Positions 18,916 to 29,445 of a stretch of DNA of 64,000 bases are shown here, one piece after another. The stretch covers positions 1 to 64,000 of the forward strand of contig NZ_QRLV01000009.1 of assembly GCF_003472385.1 (NCBI RefSeq). Reading direction: 5' to 3'. The notes under the pieces were generated by a model. That model made no database searches and was not told the DNA's origin. It saw only the letters and a list, made by a program, of their open reading frames with translations. Both the position numbers and the translations under genes were made by a program. Numbering within the stretch: the stretch's first letter is position 1; every line of letters starts with the position of its first letter. This stretch comes from Sutterella sp. AM11-39 (GTDB lineage: Bacteria; Pseudomonadota; Gammaproteobacteria; Burkholderiales; Burkholderiaceae_F).

Positions 18916-19516
18916 GATTGACGTTCCTGGGAAAGAAAGCCGAAAAAATAAATGACGGTGTGTGAAATTACTTCTTCTTCGGAACAGTGACGCTGCCCCG
19001 AGCACACACAACAAGAGAAAGTGCACAATCGCAGAGAATCCTTGATGCGGCTCTTTCTATTTTTGGTGCCTCAAGCGAGGACTCGGACGTGAGGATACGG
19101 ATTATTTGTTTCAGTTCAAGTACAGATTCATGAAAAGTCCATGACGAATTTTTCATGTTAAATTTTTGTAACTGATTGATTTTATTGAAGAAATAACTTA
19201 TTTTCGGTTGGCGGAAATTGTTAGGGGCAGTAGGACGTTTAACTTAGTGCTGAGGTAGAAAAACAACACTTTCGGCGTCCGCTTTTTTTGCTTTTTTGTT
19301 CCAAAACAAAGGAGTCTTTTTCCTTTACGGGCAAAACGACTCTCTTTTGCGGCACAGCGAAAGATTCGGAAGGACGGTCTCAGAGCGATGTTCCGGGAAT
19401 TGTTTCCGAACAAAGCCTTTCCTGTAAAATTCCCCGAATCGTTGCGGGTGCAAAGCCCGCGGTTTTGTTGCGCCCGAAAATTGGGCGTACTGCTTATCGG
19501 ATAAGACACATTTTTT
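18916..19516. promoter_or_regulatory. Divergent control region of porin and alaS
   Basis: No gene is seen. On the minus strand, TTGAAC and TATCCT with a 16-bp spacer (about 19118-19091) could be the porin promoter; TCGTCAT (19147-19141) and TTTTCAT (19136-19130) are 11 bp apart, a weak PhoB-like pair. On the plus strand, TTGTTT (19400) and TAAAAT (19425-19430), 19 bp apart, may drive alaS. The alaS leader holds a short GCCC/GGGC hairpin (about 19471-19487). Confidence 0.4.
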
Positions 19517-22159
19517 ATGAAACCCGACACCTACATGACGGCCGCCGAGATTCGCACGGCTTTTTTGAAGTTTTTCGAGAGCAAAGGCCACCCCATTGTG
19601 GCTTCGAGTCCGGTGATCCCTCAGGACGACCCGACGCTGCTTTTTACCAACGCGGGTATGAATCAGTTCAAGGACAACTTCCTCGGTCTTGACAAGAGCC
19701 TGAAGCGTGCCACCACGGCTCAGAAGTGCATTCGCGCCGGCGGCAAGCACAACGACTTGGACAATGTCGGGTATACCGCGCGCCACCACACGTTCTTCGA
19801 AATGCTCGGTAACTTCAGCTTCGGCGACTACTTCAAACGCGAAGCCATTGCCTGGGCCTGGGAACTCCTCACGCAGGTCTACAAGCTTCCGGCCGAACGT
19901 CTCTGGGTGACGGTCTACATCGAAGACGACGAAGCCTACGACATTTGGAACAAGGAAATCGGCGTGCCGGCCGAGCGCATCGTGCGCATCGGCGACAACA
20001 AGGGTGCCCGCTACATGTCGGACAACTTCTGGATGATGGGCGACACCGGCCCTTGCGGTCCGTGCTCGGAAATCTTCTTTGACCGCGGCCCCAAGATCCA
20101 GGGCGGCCCTCCGGGAAGCCCCGATGAAGACGGCGACCGTTACATGGAAATCTGGAACCTGGTGTTCACGCAGTTCAACCGTGATACCGCCGGCAACATG
20201 AATCGTCTGCCCAAGCCCAACATCGACACGGGCATGGGCCTGGAACGTCTTGCTTCCGTTCTGCAGGAAGTCGACACCAACTACGATATCGACCTTTTCC
20301 AGAATCTGATGCGCGCCGCCAAAGAAGCCGTTGAAGCGGCCGGCGCCGAAAACGTGGATCCCCAGAGCCCGTCTCTGAAGGTCATCGCAGACCACATCCG
20401 TTCCTGCGGCTTTGCCGTTGCTGACGGCGTCAAGCCCGGCAACGAAGGTCGCGCTTATGTGATCCGCCGCATCTGCCGCCGCGCGATCCGCCACGGCTAC
20501 AAGCTGGGCGCCCGCGGTCTGTTCTTCTACAAGTTGATCGAACCGCTTGCCCGCGAAATGGGCGACATCTATCCGGAAATCAAGAATCCGAAGATTGCCG
20601 AAGTGATCCGCGCGGAAGAAGAACGCTTCCTGCAGACGCTCTCCAACGGCATGCAGATCCTTGACGAGGCCATGGCCGAATGCAAGGACGGCGTGCTGCC
20701 CGGCGACATCGCCTTTAAGCTGCACGACACCTACGGCTTCCCGGTGGACCTCACGGGCGACGTGTGCCGTGAGCGCGGTCTGACGGTCGACACCGAAGGC
20801 TTTGAAGCTTGCATGCTTGAGCAGAAGAACAAGGCTCGCGCCGCAGGCAAGTTCAAAATTGCCGCCGACGTGCTCTTTACGGGCGACAACAACGAATTCG
20901 TGGGCTACGACACGCTTGAGACGCCTGAAGCGAAGGTGCTTGCGCTCTACAAGGACGGCATTCAGGTCGAATCGGCTCAGGCCGGCGACGATGTGCTCGT
21001 TATTCTCGACAAGACCCCGTTCTATGCCGAAATGGGCGGCCAGGTGGGCGACACCGGCGTGCTCGAAAACGGCACGACGCTTTTGCAGGTGCGCGACTGC
21101 CTCAAGCTCAAGGCAAGCGTCTTCAGTCACGTTGCTCACGTCTGCGAAGGCGAAATCAAGACGGGCGACACGTTCAAGGCCGTGGTCGACGCCAAGCGCC
21201 GTGAGGCCATCATGCGCAACCACTCGGTGACGCACATCATGCACAAGGCGCTGCGCGAAGTGCTCGGAGAACATGTGGCCCAGAAGGGAAGCCTTGTGAA
21301 CGACGCCGTCACGCGCTTTGACTTCCATCACGACAAGCCGATGACCGCCGATGAAATCCGTCAGGTCGAAGATATTGTCAACGCTGAAATTCTTGCCAAC
21401 ACGCCGGTGCAGTGTCGTGTGATGTCGCTTGAAGACGCCCGCAACAGCGGCGCGACGATGCTCTTTGGCGAAAAGTACGGCGAAACGGTGCGCGTTTTGA
21501 ACATCGGCACCTCGGTGGAACTCTGCGGCGGTACCCACGTGTCCCGCACGGGTGACATCGGCGCCTTCAAGATCATCAGCGAAGCGGGCATTTCCGCCGG
21601 CGTTCGCCGTGTGGAAGCCGTGACCGGTCTTAACGCCGTTCGTCTGATGCAAGACAATGCCGAGCTGCTTGCGACGGCTGCCGCCAAGTTCAAGGCGCCG
21701 GCTCAGGAACTGCCCGAAAAGATTGACCATTTGGGCGAAACCGTCAAGCGTCTGGAAAAAGAATTGGCAGAAGCCAAGGCCAAGCTCGCTGCCAAGCAGG
21801 GCGATGAAGCCTTGAGTGCCGCTCAGGACGTCAACGGCGTGAAGGTGCTGCTCACGACGCTCGAAGGCATTGATGCCAAGACCTTGCGCGAAACCATGGA
21901 CAAGTTCAAGAACAAGTTTGGTTCGGCCGTGATCGTTCTCGCGGTGACCGGCGGTGACAAGGCTCAGCTTTGCGCCGGCGTCACGAAGGATTTGATCGGC
22001 AAGGTGAAGGCGGGTGAACTCGTCAACTTCGTCGCGGCTCAGTGCGGCGGCAAGGGCGGCGGCAAGCCCGACATGGCCATGGCCGGTGCTTCTGACGTCA
22101 AGGCGCTGCCGGCGGCGCTTGAAAGCGCACGCGCCTGGATTGCCGAAAAGCTTGCCTGA
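19517..22159 (+). CDS. alaS: Alanyl-tRNA synthetase
   Basis: AlaS, 880 residues (E. coli 876), charges tRNA-Ala and clears Ser/Gly mischarging. The class II catalytic domain comes first ([27 protein letters not shown] motif as [12 protein letters not shown]), then the tRNA-recognition region. The editing domain has HSVTHIMH and CGGTHV, the four zinc/editing ligands. A C-Ala domain with a coiled coil around 745-775 ends the protein. Two ATGs are possible (19517, 19535); neither has a clear ribosome binding site. A TusA-like gene follows after 5 bp. Confidence 0.96.
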   Translation: MKPDTYMTAAEIRTAFLKFFESKGHPIVASSPVIPQDDPTLLFTNAGMNQFKDNFLGLDKSLKRATTAQKCIRAGGKHNDLDNVGYTARHHTFFEMLGNFSFGDYFKREAIAWAWELLTQVYKLPAERLWVTVYIEDDEAYDIWNKEIGVPAERIVRIGDNKGARYMSDNFWMMGDTGPCGPCSEIFFDRGPKIQGGPPGSPDEDGDRYMEIWNLVFTQFNRDTAGNMNRLPKPNIDTGMGLERLASVLQEVDTNYDIDLFQNLMRAAKEAVEAAGAENVDPQSPSLKVIADHIRSCGFAVADGVKPGNEGRAYVIRRICRRAIRHGYKLGARGLFFYKLIEPLAREMGDIYPEIKNPKIAEVIRAEEERFLQTLSNGMQILDEAMAECKDGVLPGDIAFKLHDTYGFPVDLTGDVCRERGLTVDTEGFEACMLEQKNKARAAGKFKIAADVLFTGDNNEFVGYDTLETPEAKVLALYKDGIQVESAQAGDDVLVILDKTPFYAEMGGQVGDTGVLENGTTLLQVRDCLKLKASVFSHVAHVCEGEIKTGDTFKAVVDAKRREAIMRNHSVTHIMHKALREVLGEHVAQKGSLVNDAVTRFDFHHDKPMTADEIRQVEDIVNAEILANTPVQCRVMSLEDARNSGATMLFGEKYGETVRVLNIGTSVELCGGTHVSRTGDIGAFKIISEAGISAGVRRVEAVTGLNAVRLMQDNAELLATAAAKFKAPAQELPEKIDHLGETVKRLEKELAEAKAKLAAKQGDEALSAAQDVNGVKVLLTTLEGIDAKTLRETMDKFKNKFGSAVIVLAVTGGDKAQLCAGVTKDLIGKVKAGELVNFVAAQCGGKGGGKPDMAMAGASDVKALPAALESARAWIAEKLA

Positions 22160-22164
22160 TCATC

Positions 22165-22392
22165 ATGACTGCAACGCTGGACTGCTGCGGGATGAAGTGC
22201 CCGCAGCCGGTGCTCAAAGCCAAAAAGGCTCTCAAGGATGTGGAGGTCGGTGAGGCGCTTGAAGTGCTCACCGACGATCCGCATGCGATCGAGGACTTGA
22301 AAGTCTTCTGCACGCAGGGCGGGCACACCGTGGTGAGTCAGGAAACGGACGAGCAAGGTAAGACGCGTCACGTGATTCGTAAGGAACACTGA
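22165..22392 (+). CDS. TusA-family sulfur carrier protein
   Basis: A 75-residue TusA/SirA-like protein. The sulfur-carrying Cys12 lies in the CPQP motif near the N terminus, followed by the two-helix/four-strand pattern (PVLKAKKAL, LEVLTDDPHA). TusA relays persulfide sulfur from IscS for tRNA 2-thiouridine; other members serve molybdopterin or selenium metabolism. It starts 5 bp after alaS, so is probably cotranscribed, and is followed by a strong terminator. Which sulfur pathway it serves cannot be told from sequence. Confidence 0.88.
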   Translation: MTATLDCCGMKCPQPVLKAKKALKDVEVGEALEVLTDDPHAIEDLKVFCTQGGHTVVSQETDEQGKTRHVIRKEH

Positions 22393-22415
22393 GACGCCTG
22401 AAATTTCGGCACATT

Positions 22416-22460
22416 CTTCGGCCTTTGTCGGGACGACCGGCGAAGGCCGAAGTTCTTTTT
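22416..22460 (+). terminator. Intrinsic terminator of alaS operon
   Basis: CTTCGGCCTT (22416-22425) pairs with AAGGCCGAAG (22443-22452), ending in TTCTTTTT. It lies between the convergent TusA-like gene and tamB. Confidence 0.88.
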
Positions 22461-22467
22461 GTGGCGT

Positions 22468-25400
22468 CTAAAACTCGAACGTATAGAGCACGTCGAGACT
22501 TTGCGCGGCGCCGGAACTGGCTTCCACAAAGAGTCGGGCCAGAAGTCGGTAGCGCAGCGTCAGCGTGGCGATGGAGTCAAAAATGCCCATCGCGTACTTT
22601 ACTTGCAGTCCGGGCAGAACGTAGCCGCTGACGACCACCTGAGAGTCGTTGCCCGTACCCGAAGTCGATACGTTCAGGTCGCTGATGCGAAGCATTTCTC
22701 CGATGCCCGAAACGAGCTGACCGGTCTGGGAAAGGCCCATGCCCAGAAGCGCCGAGGTGAGCATGGAGTTGTCACCGTCGTTGGATGTCTTCAGACCTTG
22801 GCCGCGCATGATGTAGGAGATGGCGTCGGCCTGCGACATGGCGGGATCCGTGAAGAGTTCCGTTTGAGGTGCGTCGCTCGGCCCCTTGATGCGGATGCCC
22901 GCCGTGACGTCGTCTTCGATGGCGTCCGGATTGCGGATGGCCTCAAAGTCAAGGATCGGCTTGTTGACGGGGCCGGCAAAGGTCAGGTTGCCTTTGTTGA
23001 TCACGAGGTCCTGACCGTAGGCTTTGAAGGTGCCGTTTACCAGTTTGATGGTGCCGCTCAAGCCCAGATTCTGATCGTTCTGCGCAACGGTCACATCGCC
23101 TTGCAGTTCGCTTTTTAAGCCGAAGGCACTTAGGTTGACCTCATCGCCCAAATGGATCACAAGAGAGCTTTCGATCTGAAGCGGGGTGCGGACGCGAACG
23201 GCTACCTGATTGGCTTCGACGATTTCTTCGTCGGCCGAAGCGGAAATGGCGCCGGTAGGCAGGTCGTTGACGGTGATGCGCGCCTGGTTGATCTGAATGC
23301 TTCCTGAAAGGTTGAGGTTTTGCAGCGAGATGCTCGCCTGCACGTCGGGCGTGACATGCGCCGTGACGTAAGGCGGCAGGCTCACGCGCACTTTGTCGCC
23401 CTTGACGGCAACGCGAGCCGTCGGGTTTTCCGGGTCACTCCATTTTGCGTTGCCGGTGACGTTGATCTTGCCTTGGGCGGTCTGAAGATCGGCGATGAGT
23501 TCCGACTGATCGCCTTCGAAATGCAGCGTGACGTTGGACGGCTTCATGTCAAGCGGCACGGCCTGACCTTGTGCGGCAAAAGCGTCAAGCTTGATATCGC
23601 CGTAAAGCGCGGGCTTTTGCAATGTGCCTCGGGGCTGCAGTTCGGCCGAAAGGGTTCCGCTTGCCGAGAGTTGAGGCGAAAGCGAGGCAAGCACGGGATT
23701 GAACTGAGCGAGTTGCACATCGTCGACCGTCACGGAGCCTGAGAGCTGACGCTTTGTGAGAGGATCGGCTACGGCGATGTCGGCTTTCAATTCGCCTCCG
23801 TCTTTAAGTGACACCGTGCTTTGGATCTGCGCGGATTGAGGTTTGAAGTCGGCGGACAATTTCGTTTCTTTGAAGTGCAGCGTTTGACGCGAACCGTTCG
23901 TTTCGGCCGTCACCGAAATGCCGCGCCCGGCCACTTCTACATGCGCGACGGCGTGTTCGGGCGAGGGTTCGGTCCAGCTCACGGTTGCCGTTGCATCCGT
24001 GCGACCCTTGACATCAAGATCCGGCGGCAGGAGGTCTTTGATGAGAGAAAAGTCTGCGTTTTTGACGTCAAGCGCGAGACTGCCTTGTTTGCCGGCGTGA
24101 AGTTCTTCCCTGAGACAGACTTCAAGATTTTGCGAATTGCTCGACCAGCAGTGCGGCGAGAGCGAGGCCTGCGAGGCGTTTATGTTGAAGGCAAGCTTCG
24201 GTTTGTCGGCAGTCGTCCAGGTGCCGCGATCGGTTTTGAGCGCTGCCGAGACGAGTTCTCCGTTCCAATGAGTTCCTGATTCGTCGAGGTGACCGTCGAG
24301 GCGCGCATCAATGGCAACGGGAGAACCCTTGCTTGTCACCTGCAGCGTGTGCACGGACTGCGTGCCGGAGAAAGATGCGGAAATCGTTTTGAACGAAACC
24401 GAAGAGGCGGACAGATTGGCAGCACTGAGTTTTACGTCGGCCTTGGGAAGGCGCTCGCCTTTACTCTGTGTTGTCGTGACTTGAGCGGAAACATCGGCGC
24501 GCGCAAGCGACATGTCTCCGAACTGCAGCGAAGAGGCATGCATTTGGGCCGACAATTGAGGAATGGAAAGCGTACCGGTGAGTTTTCCTGAACCGGTGAC
24601 ACTGCCGCGCAGCGTTTTGTCGATGCGCGAGAGGTCGGGTGCGCTGACGCGAAATGCCCCGGAGAGTGTTTCCTTTTTCAATGCGGTATCGAGCTCAAGA
24701 GAGGCGTTGTCGGCTTTCAGAAGCAAGTTCTTGACAGCAAACGAGTCCGTGCCCTGAATGTGACCTGTGGTTTGTGCCGTGAAGGGCACATCGTTTAGCG
24801 AGGCTTTGACCGTAAGTGACGTGATGTCAACGGCCAAAGACCGGGGATCAAAGTCTGCTGCCGTTGAGGCCGTCAAGGCAAGTTCTGCCGATCCGTTTGT
24901 CTTGGGAGAATCTGCCGGGAGCAGTTTGCCCAGATCCTTGAGGTCGGACCAGGAGAGCGTGGCCGAGCCCGAAGCCGATGCCTTCTTGTCGGTCAAAGCG
25001 GCATGAAATGCGGAATGCAGCATGTTTTTGCCGATGCTTGCATCCAGCCGAAGGTCGGACAATGTGGTTTTCTTTCCTTGACCGGAGACGGAAAGGTCGG
25101 CAGGTCGGGCAAGAAGGGCAGAGGCGGCGCGAGTTGAAATCGAAAGATCGTAGGCGTCGTACGTACCCGCCAGTTTAACGTCGATGTTCTGAAGTTCTCC
25201 TTCGGTACCGATCAAGTCTTTGAGAGCAGTCAGATCCAAGTCGCCCGTTACAGCCAGTCGGAAAGCAGGATTGGCTTTGGCGGTTTCGATGTTGGCCTGA
25301 ACGTTCAGGATCTTTTGAGCCGACGTTGTCTGAAGCCTCAGATTGGTTTCGGAGGTGAGATCAAAAGTGGCGGCGGCCGTGATCGGATAGGCGGACAAAG

Positions 25401-26271
25401 GAGCCTGACGCGCCGTCACGGCAGCGTCCAGTTTGCCTTTGGGGATGCCGCCGAGCGTCATTTCTCCCTTAACGGAGGCGTCAACTGCCGGATGCGCAGC
25501 GACGAGTTTGGCGATGTGAACGCTTTGAGGGGCGGCGGTAAATGTTGCCGAAAGCGTTTCGAGCACGGTTTCGTCGTTGAGTTTGACATCGGAAACCGAA
25601 AGCGCCTTTACGTCCACAGTAAGCGGCAGTTCGGGCACCGCAAAGGGCTCAAGCAACGGTTTGGCAAAAAGCGCGTTTAACGTTTCGACCAGCGGCTCAG
25701 GTTTTTCATCGGTAGCCTTCGGTGTTTCGGGCAGATGAACGGAGATGCCCGCCATATTCAGGTTCTCTGTTGTGACCGTGCCGCCGGCGGCAGAGGCGGC
25801 TAGAGACAGGTCACGAACCGCAACATCAAACGCATCGGACTGAACGTGCGTGTCGGTGAAACGCACATCCGTGAGCGCAACGGAAAACGGCAGAAAGATC
25901 GGTGCGTTGTCTGAGGCGGCGGTTTCGGTGGCGGATTCCTGGTTTTCAGCGAGAGCGACCCGGAGCCCTTCAACGTGGAGTTTCCTGATGTCGGCATGTC
26001 GTTCGAGCGGGCGCAGATTGGCGATCGAGAACTGCACTCGCTTAAGTTCAAGAGTTACTGGCGTCGTCTGATAGCGAATTTCTGATATGTCCGCATCAAA
26101 GAGTGTGCCGCTGACGTGGCCGACACTAAGCTCAGGCAGGAACTTTTGCGCGAGCGAAACGCCTGTTTGCAGCCCCCAGGGGGTGAGCGCAAAGACAACG
26201 AGACCGACACAAAGCACCAGCGGGACGGCCAGCGCGAAGCCGATGCATTTCAAAAGACGAGAAACTCTCAT
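22468..26271 (-). CDS. tamB: Translocation and assembly module inner-membrane component TamB
   Basis: TamB, 1267 residues (E. coli 1259), a large AsmA-like protein anchored in the inner membrane that spans the periplasm as a beta-helical groove and works with TamA in outer-membrane protein insertion and lipid transfer. One N-terminal hydrophobic helix (~7-28) is followed by long repetitive beta-rich sequence, and the C terminus has the DUF490/TamB pattern ending in a Phe-terminal strand. ATG 26271 is chosen: its A is the last base of the tamA stop (TGATG), implying coupled translation. The longer upstream frame only mirrors tamA coding sequence. Confidence 0.93.
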   Translation of the reverse strand: MRVSRLLKCIGFALAVPLVLCVGLVVFALTPWGLQTGVSLAQKFLPELSVGHVSGTLFDADISEIRYQTTPVTLELKRVQFSIANLRPLERHADIRKLHVEGLRVALAENQESATETAASDNAPIFLPFSVALTDVRFTDTHVQSDAFDVAVRDLSLAASAAGGTVTTENLNMAGISVHLPETPKATDEKPEPLVETLNALFAKPLLEPFAVPELPLTVDVKALSVSDVKLNDETVLETLSATFTAAPQSVHIAKLVAAHPAVDASVKGEMTLGGIPKGKLDAAVTARQAPLSAYPITAAATFDLTSETNLRLQTTSAQKILNVQANIETAKANPAFRLAVTGDLDLTALKDLIGTEGELQNIDVKLAGTYDAYDLSISTRAASALLARPADLSVSGQGKKTTLSDLRLDASIGKNMLHSAFHAALTDKKASASGSATLSWSDLKDLGKLLPADSPKTNGSAELALTASTAADFDPRSLAVDITSLTVKASLNDVPFTAQTTGHIQGTDSFAVKNLLLKADNASLELDTALKKETLSGAFRVSAPDLSRIDKTLRGSVTGSGKLTGTLSIPQLSAQMHASSLQFGDMSLARADVSAQVTTTQSKGERLPKADVKLSAANLSASSVSFKTISASFSGTQSVHTLQVTSKGSPVAIDARLDGHLDESGTHWNGELVSAALKTDRGTWTTADKPKLAFNINASQASLSPHCWSSNSQNLEVCLREELHAGKQGSLALDVKNADFSLIKDLLPPDLDVKGRTDATATVSWTEPSPEHAVAHVEVAGRGISVTAETNGSRQTLHFKETKLSADFKPQSAQIQSTVSLKDGGELKADIAVADPLTKRQLSGSVTVDDVQLAQFNPVLASLSPQLSASGTLSAELQPRGTLQKPALYGDIKLDAFAAQGQAVPLDMKPSNVTLHFEGDQSELIADLQTAQGKINVTGNAKWSDPENPTARVAVKGDKVRVSLPPYVTAHVTPDVQASISLQNLNLSGSIQINQARITVNDLPTGAISASADEEIVEANQVAVRVRTPLQIESSLVIHLGDEVNLSAFGLKSELQGDVTVAQNDQNLGLSGTIKLVNGTFKAYGQDLVINKGNLTFAGPVNKPILDFEAIRNPDAIEDDVTAGIRIKGPSDAPQTELFTDPAMSQADAISYIMRGQGLKTSNDGDNSMLTSALLGMGLSQTGQLVSGIGEMLRISDLNVSTSGTGNDSQVVVSGYVLPGLQVKYAMGIFDSIATLTLRYRLLARLFVEASSGAAQSLDVLYTFEF

Positions 26272-28034
26272 CACAACGCGCCTCCCAAACCGAAGTAGAT
26301 CTTCCAGCTGTCCTCCGTGGGGTCGCCCACGGCCTTGGCCAGGTCGAGCTTGACGAGTCCGATGGGAGAAAGCCAGCGAATGCCGAAGCCCGCACCCTTC
26401 TTGATGTCTCCGAAATCGAATTCGTGACTCGATTGACCGGCATCGAAAAAGACTGCACCCCACCAGTTGCCGGTAACGTTGTATTGGTATTCGACGGAAA
26501 CGGTGTACATCTTTGAGCCGCCTTCGAGTTCGCCCTTGTCGTTTTTCGGGGAAATGGATTCGTAGTCGTAGCCGCGGATGCTCAAGTCGCCGCCCACGAA
26601 GAAACGCAGATCGGGCGGCACCTGATCAAAGCTTCCCGACTCGATCCAACCCGCGGACCATCGGCCGATGAAGATGTGCGAGGGCCCGAGCGAGCGAACC
26701 CAGCTTTGTTGCGCGGTGAGCAGTACGAAGTCGATGTCGGAGCCCCAGGCGGTGTTGGAAACCGAAATCGCATAGCGCTGTGTGTCGCCCCAGGTCGGCA
26801 GAACGCCCCCTTTTTGCCGCGTACGCGAAAACGAAAGGGTGGGATAAATGATTTGCGTATTTGACGAATCACTGCCCTGCGTGAAGTTGTCGTAGAGCCA
26901 GTCGACGGAAATCTTGCGCGTCCAGCCTGAGTCAAGCAGCTGAAAACGGGCGGCGGACACGGCCGTCGACGACGAAGTCGTGTCGTTTAGGGTCGAATAC
27001 TTGTAACCGCTTTGCAGGGCCCAGTAGTCCGAGAGAGGATTGGACTGACTCGGAATCTTGTAATTGAACTCGAATTCCTGCTCTTCGGGTGAAAGATCAG
27101 TGGCGGCCGTCAAACTGTGGCCTTTGCTGTTGAGCCATGGGCGAGTCCAGGACAGTTTTCCGTGAGGGCCGATGTCGGTGGCGTAGCCGATGCCGGTTTC
27201 CACCAGGTTTTCACTGCGGGGCGTGAGTGCGACATCAACGTCGAGCACGCGTTCGGGATCTTGCCTGGCTTTGTCAAACTGCATGGACATGACCACTGAT
27301 CCGAACCAGTTGGTTTCAGTGAGCTTGCGGGAAAGATCGCCGTAGGTGTTGTAGTCGTAGGGTTGCCCCTCTTTAAACGGGATGAGCGAACGAAGATAGG
27401 CTTCGTCAATCTGCGAATTTTGAAAACTCACCTTCCCGAATTTGTAACGTTTGCCGCTGTCGTAAGCGAGGTCCCAGTATGCCGTGCCTTCACGGGGCGA
27501 AACCTTGAGGCTGTGTCTGGAAAACTTGCCGTCGAAATAGCCGAGTTCCAACGCCAGGGCCTGCACGGATCCTTTGAATTGCTCGTAGTCGCTGTGCAGT
27601 AGAGGACTTCCGGCTTTCGGAATCTGTTGCACGGCGAGATCAAATTCGGTTTCCTTGGTTAGGGGCCCCTGCAGATTGAGGTGAGGCTCGGTGAGGTGAA
27701 TGCGCTCGCCCGGATCCACAATGACATTGACGGACGTGACGTCGCCCGAGTCGGCGCGAACCAGGTCAATCTTGACGCGGGGACGGTAGTATCCAAACGG
27801 TTTGATGCCGTCTTTGACGGCCGAAACCAGACGGCGCCTCACGGAGTAGGCGTCGTCATCTTTGCGCTGCATCAGGTGCGCGCGGACATTTTCGGTGAGT
27901 TCATCATTGAGCCCGATGAAATGGATGGAAATGTCGGCGGCGTAGAGCGCAAGGGGGCAAAGCGTCAGACAAAGGACGAGGTGTTTCTTCAAATGCGTAC
28001 CGAAAGTAAAGGAAACGGTTGTCAAGCGCTCCAA
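26271..28034 (-). CDS. tamA: Translocation and assembly module outer-membrane protein TamA
   Basis: TamA, Omp85/BamA superfamily, about 573-587 residues. A signal peptide (KKHLVLCLTLCPLALYA) is followed by three POTRA-like repeats to about residue 265, then a 16-strand barrel with the conserved RGYDYESISP region (lid/L6-type motif R-G-Y) and a C-terminal surface-antigen pattern. No ATG fits: TTG 28034 gives the longest form and TTG 27992 gives a classic MKKHL signal peptide start; I favour 27992 biologically but give the longer extent. The stop overlaps the tamB start by one base. Confidence 0.9.
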   Translation of the reverse strand: MERLTTVSFTFGTHLKKHLVLCLTLCPLALYAADISIHFIGLNDELTENVRAHLMQRKDDDAYSVRRRLVSAVKDGIKPFGYYRPRVKIDLVRADSGDVTSVNVIVDPGERIHLTEPHLNLQGPLTKETEFDLAVQQIPKAGSPLLHSDYEQFKGSVQALALELGYFDGKFSRHSLKVSPREGTAYWDLAYDSGKRYKFGKVSFQNSQIDEAYLRSLIPFKEGQPYDYNTYGDLSRKLTETNWFGSVVMSMQFDKARQDPERVLDVDVALTPRSENLVETGIGYATDIGPHGKLSWTRPWLNSKGHSLTAATDLSPEEQEFEFNYKIPSQSNPLSDYWALQSGYKYSTLNDTTSSSTAVSAARFQLLDSGWTRKISVDWLYDNFTQGSDSSNTQIIYPTLSFSRTRQKGGVLPTWGDTQRYAISVSNTAWGSDIDFVLLTAQQSWVRSLGPSHIFIGRWSAGWIESGSFDQVPPDLRFFVGGDLSIRGYDYESISPKNDKGELEGGSKMYTVSVEYQYNVTGNWWGAVFFDAGQSSHEFDFGDIKKGAGFGIRWLSPIGLVKLDLAKAVGDPTEDSWKIYFGLGGAL

Positions 28035-28075
28035 GTCTAGCTTGGATTTGCGGGTTTTCCAGCAACAACTGTTAG

Positions 28076-29299
28076 CTAAAGCGCCCAGACCGGCAGGGCG
28101 ACGACGTCGCTTGTGAGGTAGCGAGGCTCATCGCAAGTGCAGATCAGAGCGCCGGGACCTCGCTTGATGGTGTCGCCTTTGAGTACGCCGAAATTGTCGA
28201 GCATCTTGCGCTGAGGCGAAGCCGTCGATTTGATTTCGATCGGATAGTAAATGTCGCCTTCGCGAATCAGAAGATCAATCTCATTTTGCCGAGTATCGCG
28301 GTAGAAGTAGAAAAGAGGCTTTTTGCCGTTGTGCTTCCAGCTTTTGACAATTTCCATGACGACGAAATTCTCGAAAAACGCTCCGGCGTTATAGGCGTTT
28401 TTCAGAGCCGATGGACTTGGAGACTGGCACAGCCAGGCAGCCAAGCCGGTGTCGGTGAAGTAAAGCTTGCTTTTCTTGATGAGTGTTTTGCCGACGTTTT
28501 CGTAGAAAGGAGGCAAGAGATAGACAACGCCTGTAGCGACGGCAACGTTAAGCCAATCGCGGGCAGTTTCCGCCGCAACGCCGACGGCTTTTTGGATTTC
28601 GCCGATGGCAAATTCCTGACCAATGCGGCTTGCCAGTACGCTTAAGAAGCGCTCGAAATCCTCCACACGGCGTACTCCTGTCGAAAGGATGTCTTTTTCG
28701 ATGTAAGTTCTCAAAAGACTGTCGAAAAAGGCATCTCGTTGATCCGGCTCGTCGTGAACCACTTCCGGCCAGGAGCCTTGCCAGATGATTTTCCAGAGTT
28801 CTTCCGCCGTGAGCGGATCAAGCGAGCCGCGCGTAAGCTCACCGGTCGGCATAAAAGGTTTTTGCTCCGGGCCTTTGCCTTGCAGCTCGTAGAGACTGAA
28901 CGGAAAAAGCTCGAAGGATGCAACGCGGCCGGAAAGTGCTTCGGCGACCGCTTTCCTGAGACCGAGTTTTTGAGATCCGGTCAACCACACCAGGCCTCTT
29001 TCGTCCGTTTCATCGAGAATGGCTTTGATTTCCAAACCGAGGTCGGGAGCTCTCTGAAATTCGTCAACCAGCAAAGGCATCGGATATTGCTTGAAAAAGG
29101 CATCCGGAGCTTGTCGAGCCAGATCCAAAGCCTGATAGCGGTCGAGATTGACGTAGCGGCGATCTCCCTGCATGCGGCGCAGCATGGTGCTTTTGCCGAC
29201 CTGTCGCATCCCGGTCACCATGACACCTTTGTAGCGCTGACTGGCCCGATTGATAACGGTTTCAATCGTTCGAGGCAAGTACGTAAAGTTGAGAGACAT
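28076..29299 (-). CDS. AAA-family ATPase with C-terminal DUF4143 domain
   Basis: A 407-residue P-loop ATPase of the widespread AAA_14/DUF4143 family. Walker A is GMRQVGKST at residues 30-38, Walker B is LLVDEFQ (~76-82), then sensor-like LTGSQK. The C-terminal part (~200-380) is DUF4143 with YFTDTGLAAWL and the PD-(D/E)XK-like NEIDLLI...YPIEIKST signature. Function is unknown; these genes are commonly single, scattered and strain-variable. ATG 29299 starts at the conserved N terminus; the longer upstream frame crosses the sRNA candidate and its terminator. A second, broken family member is at 34937. Confidence 0.82.
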   Translation of the reverse strand: MSLNFTYLPRTIETVINRASQRYKGVMVTGMRQVGKSTMLRRMQGDRRYVNLDRYQALDLARQAPDAFFKQYPMPLLVDEFQRAPDLGLEIKAILDETDERGLVWLTGSQKLGLRKAVAEALSGRVASFELFPFSLYELQGKGPEQKPFMPTGELTRGSLDPLTAEELWKIIWQGSWPEVVHDEPDQRDAFFDSLLRTYIEKDILSTGVRRVEDFERFLSVLASRIGQEFAIGEIQKAVGVAAETARDWLNVAVATGVVYLLPPFYENVGKTLIKKSKLYFTDTGLAAWLCQSPSPSALKNAYNAGAFFENFVVMEIVKSWKHNGKKPLFYFYRDTRQNEIDLLIREGDIYYPIEIKSTASPQRKMLDNFGVLKGDTIKRGPGALICTCDEPRYLTSDVVALPVWAL

Positions 29300-29407
29300 A
29301 GGCGTGGATGTTTGTGGAATTGAATGAAATAAAGAGTATGGTCTTGATTTTATCAAGAGTACGTTCTTGATTTCGTTCAAAAATTGCAGAAGCCTTGAAA
29401 ATAAACG

Positions 29408-29445
29408 AAAAAAAGCGGTGACAGGAGCCTGAAACCTGTCACCGC
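29408..29445 (-). terminator. Intrinsic terminator of the sRNA candidate
   Basis: A perfect 11-bp stem (GCGGTGACAGG with CCTGTCACCGC, 29435-29445 and 29415-29425) has a 9-nt loop and seven T on the minus strand. No protein-coding gene ends just before it. Confidence 0.92.

Noticed and set aside
19325..21730. Minus-strand open frame of 801 codons opposite alaS
   Set aside because: Shadow of alaS codon bias; His/Val/Ala-rich, no domain, no ribosome binding site.
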